Shown here: in pieces, positions 27,276 to 35,097 of the stretch
Position numbering within the stretch: the stretch's first letter is position 1
How the letters are laid out: each line of letters begins with the position of its first letter
Source: Bradyrhizobium sp. MOS002
GTDB lineage: Bacteria; Pseudomonadota; Alphaproteobacteria; Rhizobiales; Xanthobacteraceae
Assembly (NCBI RefSeq): GCF_003020115.1
Contig: NZ_PYFX01000005.1
Span: 372,001-436,000 of the forward strand
DNA: 64,000 nucleotides
Reading direction: 5' to 3'
Position numbers and translations under genes: made by a program
Notes under the pieces: generated by a model
The model's database searches: none
What the model saw: only the letters and a program-made list of their open reading frames with translations
Told to the model about the DNA's origin: nothing

Positions 27276-27701
27276 CTAGCGAGTGTTCGCATATTCGGTT
27301 GCTGCCGCCTTGCAAGCCGCCATCTTTGAGCAAGCTAGCACAGCGCCATCACGCAGGGCACTCTCATATGATTCGTCTTTGTGGTTCGCGTGAAGATAGG
27401 CCCCGAGCAGGGCGGCGGCAGCTAAGATCACAACATAACGAATTCGCTCAACGAATCGCTGCACTCGCGGGTCCTTCTTGAGGCGCTCCCCCGCGTAGAT
27501 GAATAGGGCGATGGCGCTGACGCCCGCGAGGGATATCCGAGGCGTCTCCGGGACACCCAGCGCTGTCATCCCCTCGTATTCGGCCCAGACGCTCAGCGCG
27601 ACAAAGCCCCATAGCGTCGCACCGATGCTAAGGATGTCAAATAGGTCCCTGATGGGCTCGGACTCGCGGGTGCGAGATGCGGCGGCTTCTGTGTTGGCCA
27701 T
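27276..27701 (-). CDS. Small membrane protein, unknown function (island 2)
   Basis: 141 aa from the ATG at 27701, which has a strong AGGAGG site 8-10 bases upstream. Hydrophobic stretches around ATLWGFVALSVWAEY, ISLAGVSAIALFIYAGE and YVVILAAAALLGAYL suggest three membrane helices. The C-terminal tail contains ALRDGAVLACSKMAACKAAA. No family is recognised. It is divergent from the XRE gene. Confidence 0.6.
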   Translation of the reverse strand: MANTEAAASRTRESEPIRDLFDILSIGATLWGFVALSVWAEYEGMTALGVPETPRISLAGVSAIALFIYAGERLKKDPRVQRFVERIRYVVILAAAALLGAYLHANHKDESYESALRDGAVLACSKMAACKAAATEYANTR

Positions 27702-27818
27702 ACTGCATTCCCTCCTGAAAGGCGGTCGCAATAGTAGACGATAGTCATCACGTCTCAACGGAAAAATGGGACTCATAGTCCGTAGACCGGGAGTCATCAT
27801 GACGGCCTTCTCCCACGG

Positions 27819-28061
27819 ATGGACGACGAGACAGGCATCGTTGACGTGGTGGCGGCGGCCGTGCGGAAGGCTCGTAAGGGACTGGGGCTGTCCCAAGAGG
27901 ATTTGGCCCTAGAGGCGGGGCTTGATCGGACCTACGTCAGTCAGGTGGAGCGGGGCACCCGTAACTGCACCATCATCGTCCTGGCCCGCCTGGCTCGTGC
28001 CTTGAAGACGACCCCTGACCGGTTGCTTGTCCCCCACAAGAGGACCCGGGGTCAGGCCTGA
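27819..28061 (+). CDS. XRE family helix-turn-helix regulator
   Basis: 80 aa single HTH_3 domain: VRKARKGLGLSQEDLALEAGLDRTYVSQVERGTRNCTIIVLARLARALKTTPDRLL. This is the cI/Cro/SinR-like helix arrangement over nearly the whole protein. It is a likely transcriptional repressor of island functions, with the target unknown. The ATG at 27819 lies in a region divergent from the small membrane protein gene. Confidence 0.88.
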   Translation: MDDETGIVDVVAAAVRKARKGLGLSQEDLALEAGLDRTYVSQVERGTRNCTIIVLARLARALKTTPDRLLVPHKRTRGQA

Positions 28062-28172
28062 ATCTCGTCCGGTGACAGGCAGGTCACTTTTAGCACCGGA
28101 CCTCAGGTTAGTCCGAACAGGACCGTTGATTTAGCTCAATGACCGCTGTCGTCCTCTTGCCAAGCCTTTGGC

Positions 28173-28304
28173 ATGAGTGAGCCTGAGCCCGAGAAACGTT
28201 CGACGCCCAAGCCGACGCGCATGGAGGAGGCTCGACGCATCATCGAGGAGTATATCGATGACCTCCGCGCGATCATCAGGAAGCTGCGTCAGGGGTTAAA
28301 CTGA
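28173..28304 (+). CDS. 43-aa charged micro-ORF
   Basis: ATG at 28173 to TGA at 28302-28304. The peptide starts MSEPEPEKRSTPKPTRMEEA and continues RRIIEEYIDDLRAIIRKLRQ, GLN. The N-terminus is Pro/Glu-rich and the C-terminal half is an amphipathic helix. It follows the XRE gene on the same strand by about 110 bp and could be coded in the same transcript. It is too short for a family match; codon use looks coding, which is the main support. Confidence 0.45.
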   Translation: MSEPEPEKRSTPKPTRMEEARRIIEEYIDDLRAIIRKLRQGLN

Positions 28305-28391
28305 GACCGCCTTGGTCCGCGCACATGGTTCGGCCCTATGGAGGAGACCAAACGGTTAGTCTTAGGGGCTGTCCTTTGAGGGGGCCATGTA

Positions 28392-28529
28392 GGAGGGGTG
28401 GTGGTCACTCACCCGAGCTTGGAGGTGACCCTTCAGGGTTGGTGAAGGGTGACCCTTAGAGGCCGCACTAGGGGTGACAATGGAGGAGGGGTGGTATCAC
28501 TCCCCCAACTTGAAGGCAGCCCTTACAGG
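28392..28529. repeat. Imperfect long direct repeat, possible iterons
   Basis: A copy of about 45 bp at 28392-28437 (starting GGAGGGGTGGTGGTCACTCA) recurs at 28485-28529 (starting GGAGGGGTGGTATCACTCCC) with about 80 percent identity. Between them GGTGACCCTT occurs twice (28424 and 28449 areas). It lies between the XRE/micro-ORF unit and the 3' end of the polymerase-like gene. No coding sense. Confidence 0.6.
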
Positions 28530-28622
28530 CCCCCTGAGACGGACCCTCTAAGCTCTAACCCTCCGAGTTTCCCCCCCATAGCTTCCTCCTCCATTAGCGG
28601 AGGCATAAGGGTTAATTTTGCT

Positions 28623-29924
28623 CTAAGTATCTGGTATCGCGGGCAAAAAATCTATGGAGACAATCGCGCAGGAAGATCCCGTAGCCGTGGTGAAAGCAGC
28701 CTGCATCGCGTCCTCCGCAACGTAGGCCTTCGATTCCGCGACCAGCACCGCGTCATGGAGCGGAAGAGCGGTGACCCCAATGCTCGCGAGATGCGTGATG
28801 ATCCCGATCAGCATGTCGCTTTCGATGCGCATCAACTGAAAGCCCAGCCCGGTGCCGAACAAATGAGCGATAGACGCATGGCGCGCGGCTAACATCTTGA
28901 TTGCGTGCCGGAGCTTCGTGCCCGAGGGAAAGTGCTGAAGCGTGTCCTCCGGCCAGTTCCGCAACGGACCGTCCGAAAACAACATCGCGTTCATCAGCCG
29001 TTTCCAGCCATCACGCCCGGAGCCGTCACCGGCTACATCATATATGTCACCTTCCGGCTGCGGCTGTCCCGCCCTTACGTATGCGAGGCGCGGAAAGAGC
29101 TGCCTGTAATCGACATCGGCAATTCGCTCGCCATTAATCCGAATGCGCTCAAACCGCTCGGCTCGTTCCATGCCCATCCAGAAACCGCCAGCGAGCCTGC
29201 CTCCGTGCTGCCAATTGTCGTTATTGAAGATACGCCGAAGAGAGCGGCGATAGGGCGCGATGACTTGGCCATCCCTCCCTAAAGAAAGGCCGGTGTTTTG
29301 ACCGGTCACCTCGATATCCGCGCTGCGCAAAAACTCATTGATGCGCCGCATCTGCACCGCAAGCTGGCGGGTCTTGGCTGTCTCCGCGAAGGCAATCGTG
29401 GCCGCTCGCCCGTCATCGTCCTTGCCTTCCTTCAATATGATCAGAGCGCGGGCGTCGATTTGCTCAACGCTTCGCCACTCGGGTGGTGCCAGCGGAAGAT
29501 GCTGAGCGAGCGTTGCGCTTGGTCGAATGAGCGACGGCACCCGCATTCTAGCGGACAGCTTATATCCCCTTTGCTCCTCTGTGATCAGGCCAAGCGATGC
29601 GAGCCCATCTAATGCGGATAGGAAGTGTTGGCCGTATACCGGGTCGGCGCCACCATCGCCCCGCCAAAGAAAGCCGTGCGACCGGGGCACCGCGAGTTTG
29701 GGGCCGGACTCGATCGCGCTGAGTAGGATTAGGTTGCAGGCCAGCGCTTCGACGGCGAGGCCGAACTTCTCCATGTCCGCCTCTTTTCGCGCTCGCTTCC
29801 TCGGCCCGGTATTGGCCTCGTGCAGCAACAGCGCATCGCGCAAACGTTGAACCGCACCGGAAAGCTCGGTCGTCTTGGCCCGGAGCAGTGGATCGAACCA
29901 CATTATGTTGGGTCTTTTCGTCAT
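28623..29924 (-). CDS. Protein with motifs resembling a family A polymerase palm (island replication protein?)
   Basis: 433 aa from the ATG at 29924; the frame is open to 29972. Residues about 1-60 are charged and helical, and 100-140 look like a winged helix (FLSALDGLASLGLITEEQ). The C-terminal half carries polymerase-like motifs: RIRINGERIADVDYRQLFPRL (motif A, Asp272), GRDGWKRLMNAMLF (motif B, R304/K308/N312), and ALPLHDAVLV (motif C, H390-D391). This spacing resembles the palm of DNA polymerase I and T7 RNA polymerase. The protein lacks an obvious exonuclease or thumb. I infer a mobile-element replication polymerase; the fold must be tested. Neighbours on the same strand are a Cys/His protein and a serine recombinase. 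Confidence 0.55.
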   Translation of the reverse strand: MTKRPNIMWFDPLLRAKTTELSGAVQRLRDALLLHEANTGPRKRARKEADMEKFGLAVEALACNLILLSAIESGPKLAVPRSHGFLWRGDGGADPVYGQHFLSALDGLASLGLITEEQRGYKLSARMRVPSLIRPSATLAQHLPLAPPEWRSVEQIDARALIILKEGKDDDGRAATIAFAETAKTRQLAVQMRRINEFLRSADIEVTGQNTGLSLGRDGQVIAPYRRSLRRIFNNDNWQHGGRLAGGFWMGMERAERFERIRINGERIADVDYRQLFPRLAYVRAGQPQPEGDIYDVAGDGSGRDGWKRLMNAMLFSDGPLRNWPEDTLQHFPSGTKLRHAIKMLAARHASIAHLFGTGLGFQLMRIESDMLIGIITHLASIGVTALPLHDAVLVAESKAYVAEDAMQAAFTTATGSSCAIVSIDFLPAIPDT

Positions 29925-30043
29925 GGGGGCGTGAGGCGCGTGTTGAAAATGACCTCCCCGAACCCTCGACATGCACGCACTGCTTCATTCCGATCAGATA
30001 GCTCGTGCGAATGCTGCGCCTTGCGATTTCCTCCGGGCATGTA

Positions 30044-30832
30044 TCAGCTCGCCGCGCGGGGCCGCCCGTAGCGCTGCCGATGGGCCAGGACGCCCGCGAC
30101 ATGCTTCTCCACGACCAGTTCAAGGCTTGGGGGCTCCAACATTCGGCCCATCTCCCGCAAGACACGCCCGGTGCTCTTTGGATAGACGTGCATTTCCGTC
30201 CGCCGCTTTCGGCCCTGATGATCTTCGACCTCCCAGATACGGTGTGTTCCTGAGGCCAGTCTCTGAATAGCCTTTGCGATCTGAACGGTCCGAAACTCCC
30301 TCGTCCGGGGGGCCGTCGTGTCGGTCCTAGTCAGGGCAGAGACAGCGAGGACGATGGAGACGATGCGCTGCGGAGGCACGCCTTCAACGCGGAGCCGCGC
30401 CAGTCCGATCTTGGCTCGCTTCGTGGCGGACATCCCTTTGAGACGCGTCGCGAGCTCCACCGGGCCGGCATCCTCTAGGGCCCGCCCCATGTCCGCAATC
30501 GCGGCGGCGATGAACTTATCGTTGGCTGCCCGAAGGCCTACGTACGCGGTTGCTGCCGTGATGAATGGCCGCAACTCGGATGCCTTGAAGCTCGGCCGCC
30601 AATAGGACCCATGACGCTGCCGGTGCTCAACGTGGCGCCTACAGTGGTGAGGGGCGAGGCCTTGACGGGCTGCCTTCATGGTCTGACGCCCGCAGCCGGG
30701 AATAGCGCATTTGGCTGATGCTGCGAGCGGCCCCAACCGGATGTTCTCCTTCAGGGCCGCCCGCCGTTTCGCCCGCTTGCCGCTAGGCTGCAGCACTGGA
30801 CGCACCTTGGCTTTGCACCCGGTACTTCTCAT
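30044..30832 (-). CDS. Cys/His-cluster (putative zinc-binding) protein of island 2
   Basis: 262 aa, function not recognised. Residues about 42-75 contain CAIPGCGRQTMKAARQGLAP and then HHCRRHVEHRQRHGSYW, with C, C, H-C and H-x3-H positions that would suit one or two zinc ions, a small DNA- or RNA-binding module. The remainder is largely helical and basic (RLKGMSATKRAKIGLARLRV, VEDHQGRKRRTE). The start at 30832 overlaps the end of the upstream gene by 50 bp. It may be translated from the same mRNA as the polymerase-like protein about 120 bp downstream. Confidence 0.6.
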   Translation of the reverse strand: MRSTGCKAKVRPVLQPSGKRAKRRAALKENIRLGPLAASAKCAIPGCGRQTMKAARQGLAPHHCRRHVEHRQRHGSYWRPSFKASELRPFITAATAYVGLRAANDKFIAAAIADMGRALEDAGPVELATRLKGMSATKRAKIGLARLRVEGVPPQRIVSIVLAVSALTRTDTTAPRTREFRTVQIAKAIQRLASGTHRIWEVEDHQGRKRRTEMHVYPKSTGRVLREMGRMLEPPSLELVVEKHVAGVLAHRQRYGRPRAAS

Positions 30833-31577
30833 GCACCGAATCTGCCAGTTGGAGCGCGACTCGCAAGAGCATCTCGTAATCCACCAACGTCAGGTCGGTC
30901 GATGGCAGTACGGAATCGTCCTGAAGCTGGGAGCCGTATTGCCTCTCCAATTCTCGCCTGAAGATGCCTAGCGCGAACTGAATGATATCCTCGCGGCCCT
31001 TGGAGACATCTCGCGTTTTTTGGCCGCGCTTGCGGATAAGGTTCTTGCCCACCCAGTAGAGCCGGATGCGGCGGCAATCATGGTGAGCATTGTCATAGTG
31101 CTTCGTATCCCCCCAGATCGGCGTGTTGGCAATCATGCGATGCAGATTGATGTTCTGCCGCTTGTTGGAGCCTGCGAAGGCTGCGTAAAACCACTCGCCC
31201 ATATTCGAGCGGTCTAGGACGATGCGCCCGCCCGACAACTCCAGCAACAGCAACACAACGAAATACCAAGGGTCAAAGTGACGAGGATTCTCTGCCTTCG
31301 AATCCTCGATAAGGACTGATACTGTCGGCGACTCGATGCCATCTACGCCGTGCGCATATGCTGCCTCGAGAAGGGTGCTGGATGGAAAACGGGCGGCGAG
31401 CAGGGGAGTGACATCGGGCAAGGTTTCTCGGTTGCCTTGCACAAATGCCTCCTCTTGATCGAGATAGGTCAGACAAACGCTAAGAGCTTCCGCAATTCGT
31501 TCGTCGTGCTTGTCCGGTGCTACGTGTTGGTTGGTCATTTCCTCATTCCACAAGTCATGATGCGGCGTTCCTCTCAT
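30783..31577 (-). CDS. Hypothetical protein, island 2
   Basis: 264 aa from the ATG at 31577; an ATG at 31538 (MTNQHVAPDKH) is an alternative. The middle part has FDPWYFVVLLLLELSGGRIVLDRSNMGEWFYAAFAG, and INLHRMIANTPIW and CRRIRLYWVGKNLIRKRGQ follow. It looks globular with a helical C-terminus, with no recognised family. Its 3' end overlaps the start of the Cys/His-cluster gene, pointing to an operon. Confidence 0.6.
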   Translation of the reverse strand: MRGTPHHDLWNEEMTNQHVAPDKHDERIAEALSVCLTYLDQEEAFVQGNRETLPDVTPLLAARFPSSTLLEAAYAHGVDGIESPTVSVLIEDSKAENPRHFDPWYFVVLLLLELSGGRIVLDRSNMGEWFYAAFAGSNKRQNINLHRMIANTPIWGDTKHYDNAHHDCRRIRLYWVGKNLIRKRGQKTRDVSKGREDIIQFALGIFRRELERQYGSQLQDDSVLPSTDLTLVDYEMLLRVALQLADSVHEKYRVQSQGASSAAA

Positions 31578-31694
31578 GAGAATACGCCCCGCTTCATGTA
31601 GGAATTCGCGGCCTAGTTTGCGAGAATTCGCCCATGGAAAACTCCAAATCGAGCACGAAAATTATTCGAGAGGCAGACTCGTTTTCGTTCGCGA

Positions 31695-32405
31695 CTATGG
31701 CCTCCTTGCGAGCCGTGCTTCGATCAGCGTGACCTGTGGTGCTGACCACTTGGCTCCACCCCTTGCCGTGGGGATGCTGTGCTCGGTCAGTGTTCGTGCA
31801 ATCTCGGTGGGTGACGTGATGCCCTTAGACCGGAGCTTCATCAGCAATGGGGCGATGTCCGCTGCTCGTCTGTCAGCAAGCCGGGATTGCTCCTCTCTTC
31901 CTCTCGCCTGTGCGTCACTGGACAGGCTCCCCCCTCGGTGTCCCCCAAGCCGTTGCCCCCGTGCCTTCGCTGCCGCAAGGGCTGCCTTCGTGCGTGCAGA
32001 GATCAGCCCTGCCTCTAGCTCCGCCACTGCGGCCATCTGTTGAAGCATGAAGCGCCCGGTGGGCCCCTCAATAGCCGGGAGGTCAGCGAAGCGCACGTCA
32101 ACCCCTGCATCTAGCAACCGCTCCAAGAAGCCCACCGAGCGTGTCAGGCGGTCAACCTTTGCGACCACAAGGGTTGCCCGGTGCAGTCGTGCTGAGGTGA
32201 GCGCCTCGTCTAGGGCCGGCCTATTGTTGCGCTTACCGCTCTCCACCTCGGTGAACTCAGCGATGATGCTGGTGGGCCCATCACCTACTGCCTTCGCCAC
32301 GGCGGCTCTCTGTGCATCGAGACCCAAGCCGGAGCGGCCCTGCTTCGGGGTCGATACGCGATAATAGGCTACGAACTTGCGCTTCACGGTTTTTTTCCCT
32401 CTCAA
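31695..32405 (-). CDS. Serine recombinase (small resolvase type), island 2
   Basis: 236 aa. The catalytic domain has FVAYYRVSTPKQGRSGLGLDAQ, with the nucleophile Ser18 (RVS motif), VVAKVDRLTRSVGFLERLL and the helix E MLQQMAAVAELEAGLISARTKAALAAAKARG. The C-terminal helical part contains LMKLRSKGITSPTEIARTLTEHSIPTARGGAKWSAPQV. Similar to resolvase-family recombinases of phage and islands that lack the long zinc-ribbon domain. It is the second recombinase type in this island besides the tyrosine integrase. Confidence 0.9.
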   Translation of the reverse strand: MRGKKTVKRKFVAYYRVSTPKQGRSGLGLDAQRAAVAKAVGDGPTSIIAEFTEVESGKRNNRPALDEALTSARLHRATLVVAKVDRLTRSVGFLERLLDAGVDVRFADLPAIEGPTGRFMLQQMAAVAELEAGLISARTKAALAAAKARGQRLGGHRGGSLSSDAQARGREEQSRLADRRAADIAPLLMKLRSKGITSPTEIARTLTEHSIPTARGGAKWSAPQVTLIEARLARRP

Positions 32406-32731
32406 TGGTGGCCCGCGAAAAACTTAGTCAACGAGCGTTGTCACCATATTTTTCGGAGGAATCGTCCCGCAAGAGGGGGCGCATGAGTCAAATGGACTCA
32501 GGCGATTCGGGAGGGATGGCGCGCGGTTTTGCAGGCGGGGAGCGTGATGCTGGCCGCACGAGGCGCAGAACCGTCGGACCGTGGACACAGGGCTGAACGA
32601 TACTTCAGAAATTGAAGGGGACCATGGGGGGGAAAGTTCGCAGCCGTCGCCACGAGGTCAAGTCTTAAATTTGGGACCCCAAACCGAAAGCGACCGGGGA
32701 CCGAACGGCCAACGGATCGGGGCCGTGATCA
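32406..32731. other. Gap without a clear gene
   Basis: About 325 bp between the serine recombinase start and the DUF3644 gene stop. A short ATG frame at 32516 (24 residues, MARGFAGGERDAGR...) has a GGGAGGG just upstream but no other support. It probably contains the promoter of the recombinase gene. Confidence 0.5.
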
Positions 32732-33928
32732 TCATACGTAGCGGTCTTTGTGCTCTTGGCAATGAGCCCTAACGCGGGTGAGCCAAGAGTCAAACCAAAC
32801 CCATGTATTGGGGTAATCACCCGTTCTTCCAAATCCCTTTGCGGGATTCTTGGCGTCTAACTCCTGCCAAAGAACCGTATGGGCGTGCTGTCCAAATTTC
32901 TGAAAACCTTCGTCGCGCATCATTTTGACGATCTGCGACGCGGTAAAGCGGCGCTTGTCCACTTCTTTAAGCAGCACGCTATTGATCTTTCGGCCCTCTG
33001 CGGAGTCAGGCCTAACGAATTCGACTGCCACATCAGCTTTAGATGCACGATTGCCTGTCTTCGGGATGAAGGCAACGCGATATGCAAATCGCGGGTCAGC
33101 CTGCTGTTCTTCCGTTAGGGTCTGATGAAACGCATCCATCATGGTCTCAATGTGCTGGGGCAGATCGCTCGCCTTCTTGAGGATTGAGCGCTGGTCGGCA
33201 CTGAAGGTGACAAATTGGAGTGCTATAGGTAGCCGCCGCTCTAATCCAAATTGAGCTCCAAACAGCGATTTCATAGATTCGTTAAAGTTGATGCAGCAAG
33301 CCTGAAGCTTCGCGCTGACGGCGTCGTCTATTCGGTTGGTGGATCGATGTTCGATCTCGTGACGAAGCGATAGCAGAAACTCTAGATTAGCAATCGCTCC
33401 CTTGGGCACGGGACATCGCGCGTGACGCAGACACTTCCCCAGCTCCCAATAGCAATCTTCTCCCTGCTTGGTCTTCTTTACCGTGCCGTCCGCCTCAATA
33501 TAGCGATAGTCAATTCTCTCCCGGCGAAACCACGCATGCAAAAGATAGGTCCATGCAATGATGCTGGTTACGATGAAGAGCTCGGCGCGAAAAGTAAGCC
33601 CGGCGCTGTTGAAGATATGAACCGCAGCAATCATCGCCTCGCGAGCTTTGATCAGCAACTCGTCGCCTCTCAAACTCAATCCCGTCTGCGGGTCGATGTC
33701 AGGCCATGTCGCTATAAATTCCTCTAGCTCCGCCTCGCTCGCTGCTTTTACCAGCTTGTGCTTTTTCTCCGTTCTGATCTCGCCAATTGCGCGATGGTTG
33801 ATCGAACGCGTCGGGCGGGTGAAGTATGCCAGTATGTCTTGATCGTTCGAGCCGGCTTTTACGAGCATCGCCTTAATCAAAGCGACTTCCCACCTCTCCA
33901 GCCGATTGCCCCGCTTGCGGATGGCCAT
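32732..33928 (-). CDS. DUF3644 domain protein
   Basis: 398 aa. Residues about 1-55 look like a DNA-binding module (LERWEVALIKAMLVKAGSNDQDILAYFTRPTRSINHRAIGEIR). The DUF3644 part follows with LLIKAREAMIAAVHIFNSAGLTFRAELFIVTSIIAWTYLLHAWF, and later LEFLLSLRHEIEHRSTNR, whose R-x4-6-H resembles the HEPN nuclease motif (RHEIEHR). Proteins of this type often occur in accessory defence contexts. The function here is inferred. It is the most upstream gene of the minus-strand set of island 2. Confidence 0.75.
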   Translation of the reverse strand: MAIRKRGNRLERWEVALIKAMLVKAGSNDQDILAYFTRPTRSINHRAIGEIRTEKKHKLVKAASEAELEEFIATWPDIDPQTGLSLRGDELLIKAREAMIAAVHIFNSAGLTFRAELFIVTSIIAWTYLLHAWFRRERIDYRYIEADGTVKKTKQGEDCYWELGKCLRHARCPVPKGAIANLEFLLSLRHEIEHRSTNRIDDAVSAKLQACCINFNESMKSLFGAQFGLERRLPIALQFVTFSADQRSILKKASDLPQHIETMMDAFHQTLTEEQQADPRFAYRVAFIPKTGNRASKADVAVEFVRPDSAEGRKINSVLLKEVDKRRFTASQIVKMMRDEGFQKFGQHAHTVLWQELDAKNPAKGFGRTGDYPNTWVWFDSWLTRVRAHCQEHKDRYV

Positions 33929-34779
33929 ATCTTCCCCCCAGCTTCAGTAAGCAGATTCGCGACGGCCAGCCAGTATACGTTCGCCGTAGGATTGTAGTCT
34001 TCCGGAAGACACCGGGGTCTTACTAGAGGCGGCACGAGCTAAAGCGCGAGCGAACCCCTGTGATGACTAGGTAGCGTCAAGGGCGACTGAGCGGTGGCTA
34101 AGCTAAAGTCGCCGGTAGCGCTGGAAACCGCCTTCGCGGCCTACACTCTGGATGGGATTTTTGGGCGAAGGTGCGGGGAGGGTTTACGGCGCGGGTAATT
34201 GCAGGCGAATGTCCGCCACCTCACTCAAATGGGGAGCCGCGCGGATCAGTATTTCGCTTGGGCTCGATAGATTGGCTGGCAGTCTATCTATCCGCATGCA
34301 TTGGGGAAAAGCGGGATGGCCACAGGAATCCGGCCAGCCGGCGTGGACTCTCGGAACACGAGGCACCACCATGCTCCTGCGAGTCGGCTAGCTGATTCGT
34401 ATGTGGCGGCAGGGCCAATCTCTCTGCCAAGGTTGATGTGGCCCCGCCCCACTGGCGATCCAAGTGCCTCGAACAGGAGCTACTGGACCATTCAAACGGC
34501 TCGTTGGGAGAAATCTCTTCGGGCCGTTTGTTTTTCGAATCGAGATTCATCCGCATCCCGCGAGTTGCAGCGTATGCAACAACGCAGAAGCCTACAATAC
34601 GGTTTGTATCGCAACCGCATCAACCATCGAATGATCGTTGGACAACTTTGGAAAAAGTTCTTTCCAAGTCGAGACCCAACCGGAGGGATCATCGAGTGCA
34701 ATACAGCACTGTGTAACAAGCCAATCGAGGGCTTGAAAAATATTAGCAAAATCAATAGGGTGTAAGCTAGGCCAGCGAA
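33929..34779. other. Gap without a supported gene, right end of island 2
   Basis: About 850 bp ahead of the third att copy. No frame shows a recognised motif. It carries GTGTAACA at 34711 and GTGTAA at 34760 (candidate integrase arm sites) and a weak IR around GATAGATTGGCTGGCAGTCTATC at 34266. Confidence 0.6.
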
Positions 34780-34796
34780 TCCTTTCCTGGGCACCA
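34780..34796 (+). repeat. Attachment site core, copy 3 (right end of island 2)
   Basis: TCCTTTCCTGGGCACCA, identical to the last 17 bases of tRNA-Leu(CAG), again preceded by AA as in copy 2. Confidence 0.9.
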
Positions 34797-34849
34797 CCTC
34801 CTACTCAAGCGATTGAAATCGCTTTTGCAGGGAATTTGAGCTGCTGACC

Positions 34850-34857
34850 GGTACACA
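34850..34857 (+). promoter_or_regulatory. GGTACACA octamer past the third att copy
   Basis: Matches the island 1 octamers and lies about 55 bp beyond the third att core, suggesting the arm of an older, decayed element. Confidence 0.35.
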
Positions 34858-34922
34858 AAACCGAGGCACGGCGCTCGTGGCGTACCGAATGGCCTACATC
34901 GCTCGTCGGGTCGGGCCGGATC

Positions 34923-35009
34923 GCAGGCGATCTGGAGGCGGCTGGCTTCAGTCGCTCAGGCAAGCGCTACGCGCCGACAGCCGTTGCCCGGATGCTAGGT
35001 GAGCTATGA
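34923..35009 (+). pseudogene. Fossil 3' fragment of a serine recombinase
   Basis: 29 codons ending TGA: AGDLEAAGFSRSGKRYAPTA then VARMLGEL. The LEAAGxxxxxGKRYxPTAVARML motif is typical of the C-terminal DNA-binding end of resolvase-type recombinases. No intact upstream part exists. Confidence 0.5.
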
Positions 35010-35030
35010 ACGACGTCCACCGCGCTCGCG

Positions 35031-35093
35031 GCCGAAGCCGTCGTCGCGATGTGGGAAAAGGTCGGTAAAGCTGATGACCCCAAGCGCCTAAGA
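35031..35093 (+). pseudogene. Fossil fragment of a tyrosine integrase
   Basis: AEAVVAMWEKVGKADDPKRL matches the AAVVAMWEKVGKDGDPKHLE segment of the island 2 integrase, with near-identical DNA (GTCGCGATGTGGGAAAAGGT). It stops about 5 bp before the stop codon of the next gene. It is a leftover of a third integration. Confidence 0.7.
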
Positions 35094-35097
35094 GGTC

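Noticed and set aside
28423-28465. Attenuator or leader peptide in the direct repeat region
   Set aside because: No open frame with clustered codons was found; the repeats are better explained as binding sites.
34266-34288. Inverted repeat GATAGATTGGCTGGCAGTCTATC as an IS end
   Set aside because: It is short and imperfect, has no transposase and no target duplication.
24019-34796. Possible extra tRNA genes at the att copies
   Set aside because: Only the 17-base 3' end is present; there is no cloverleaf.
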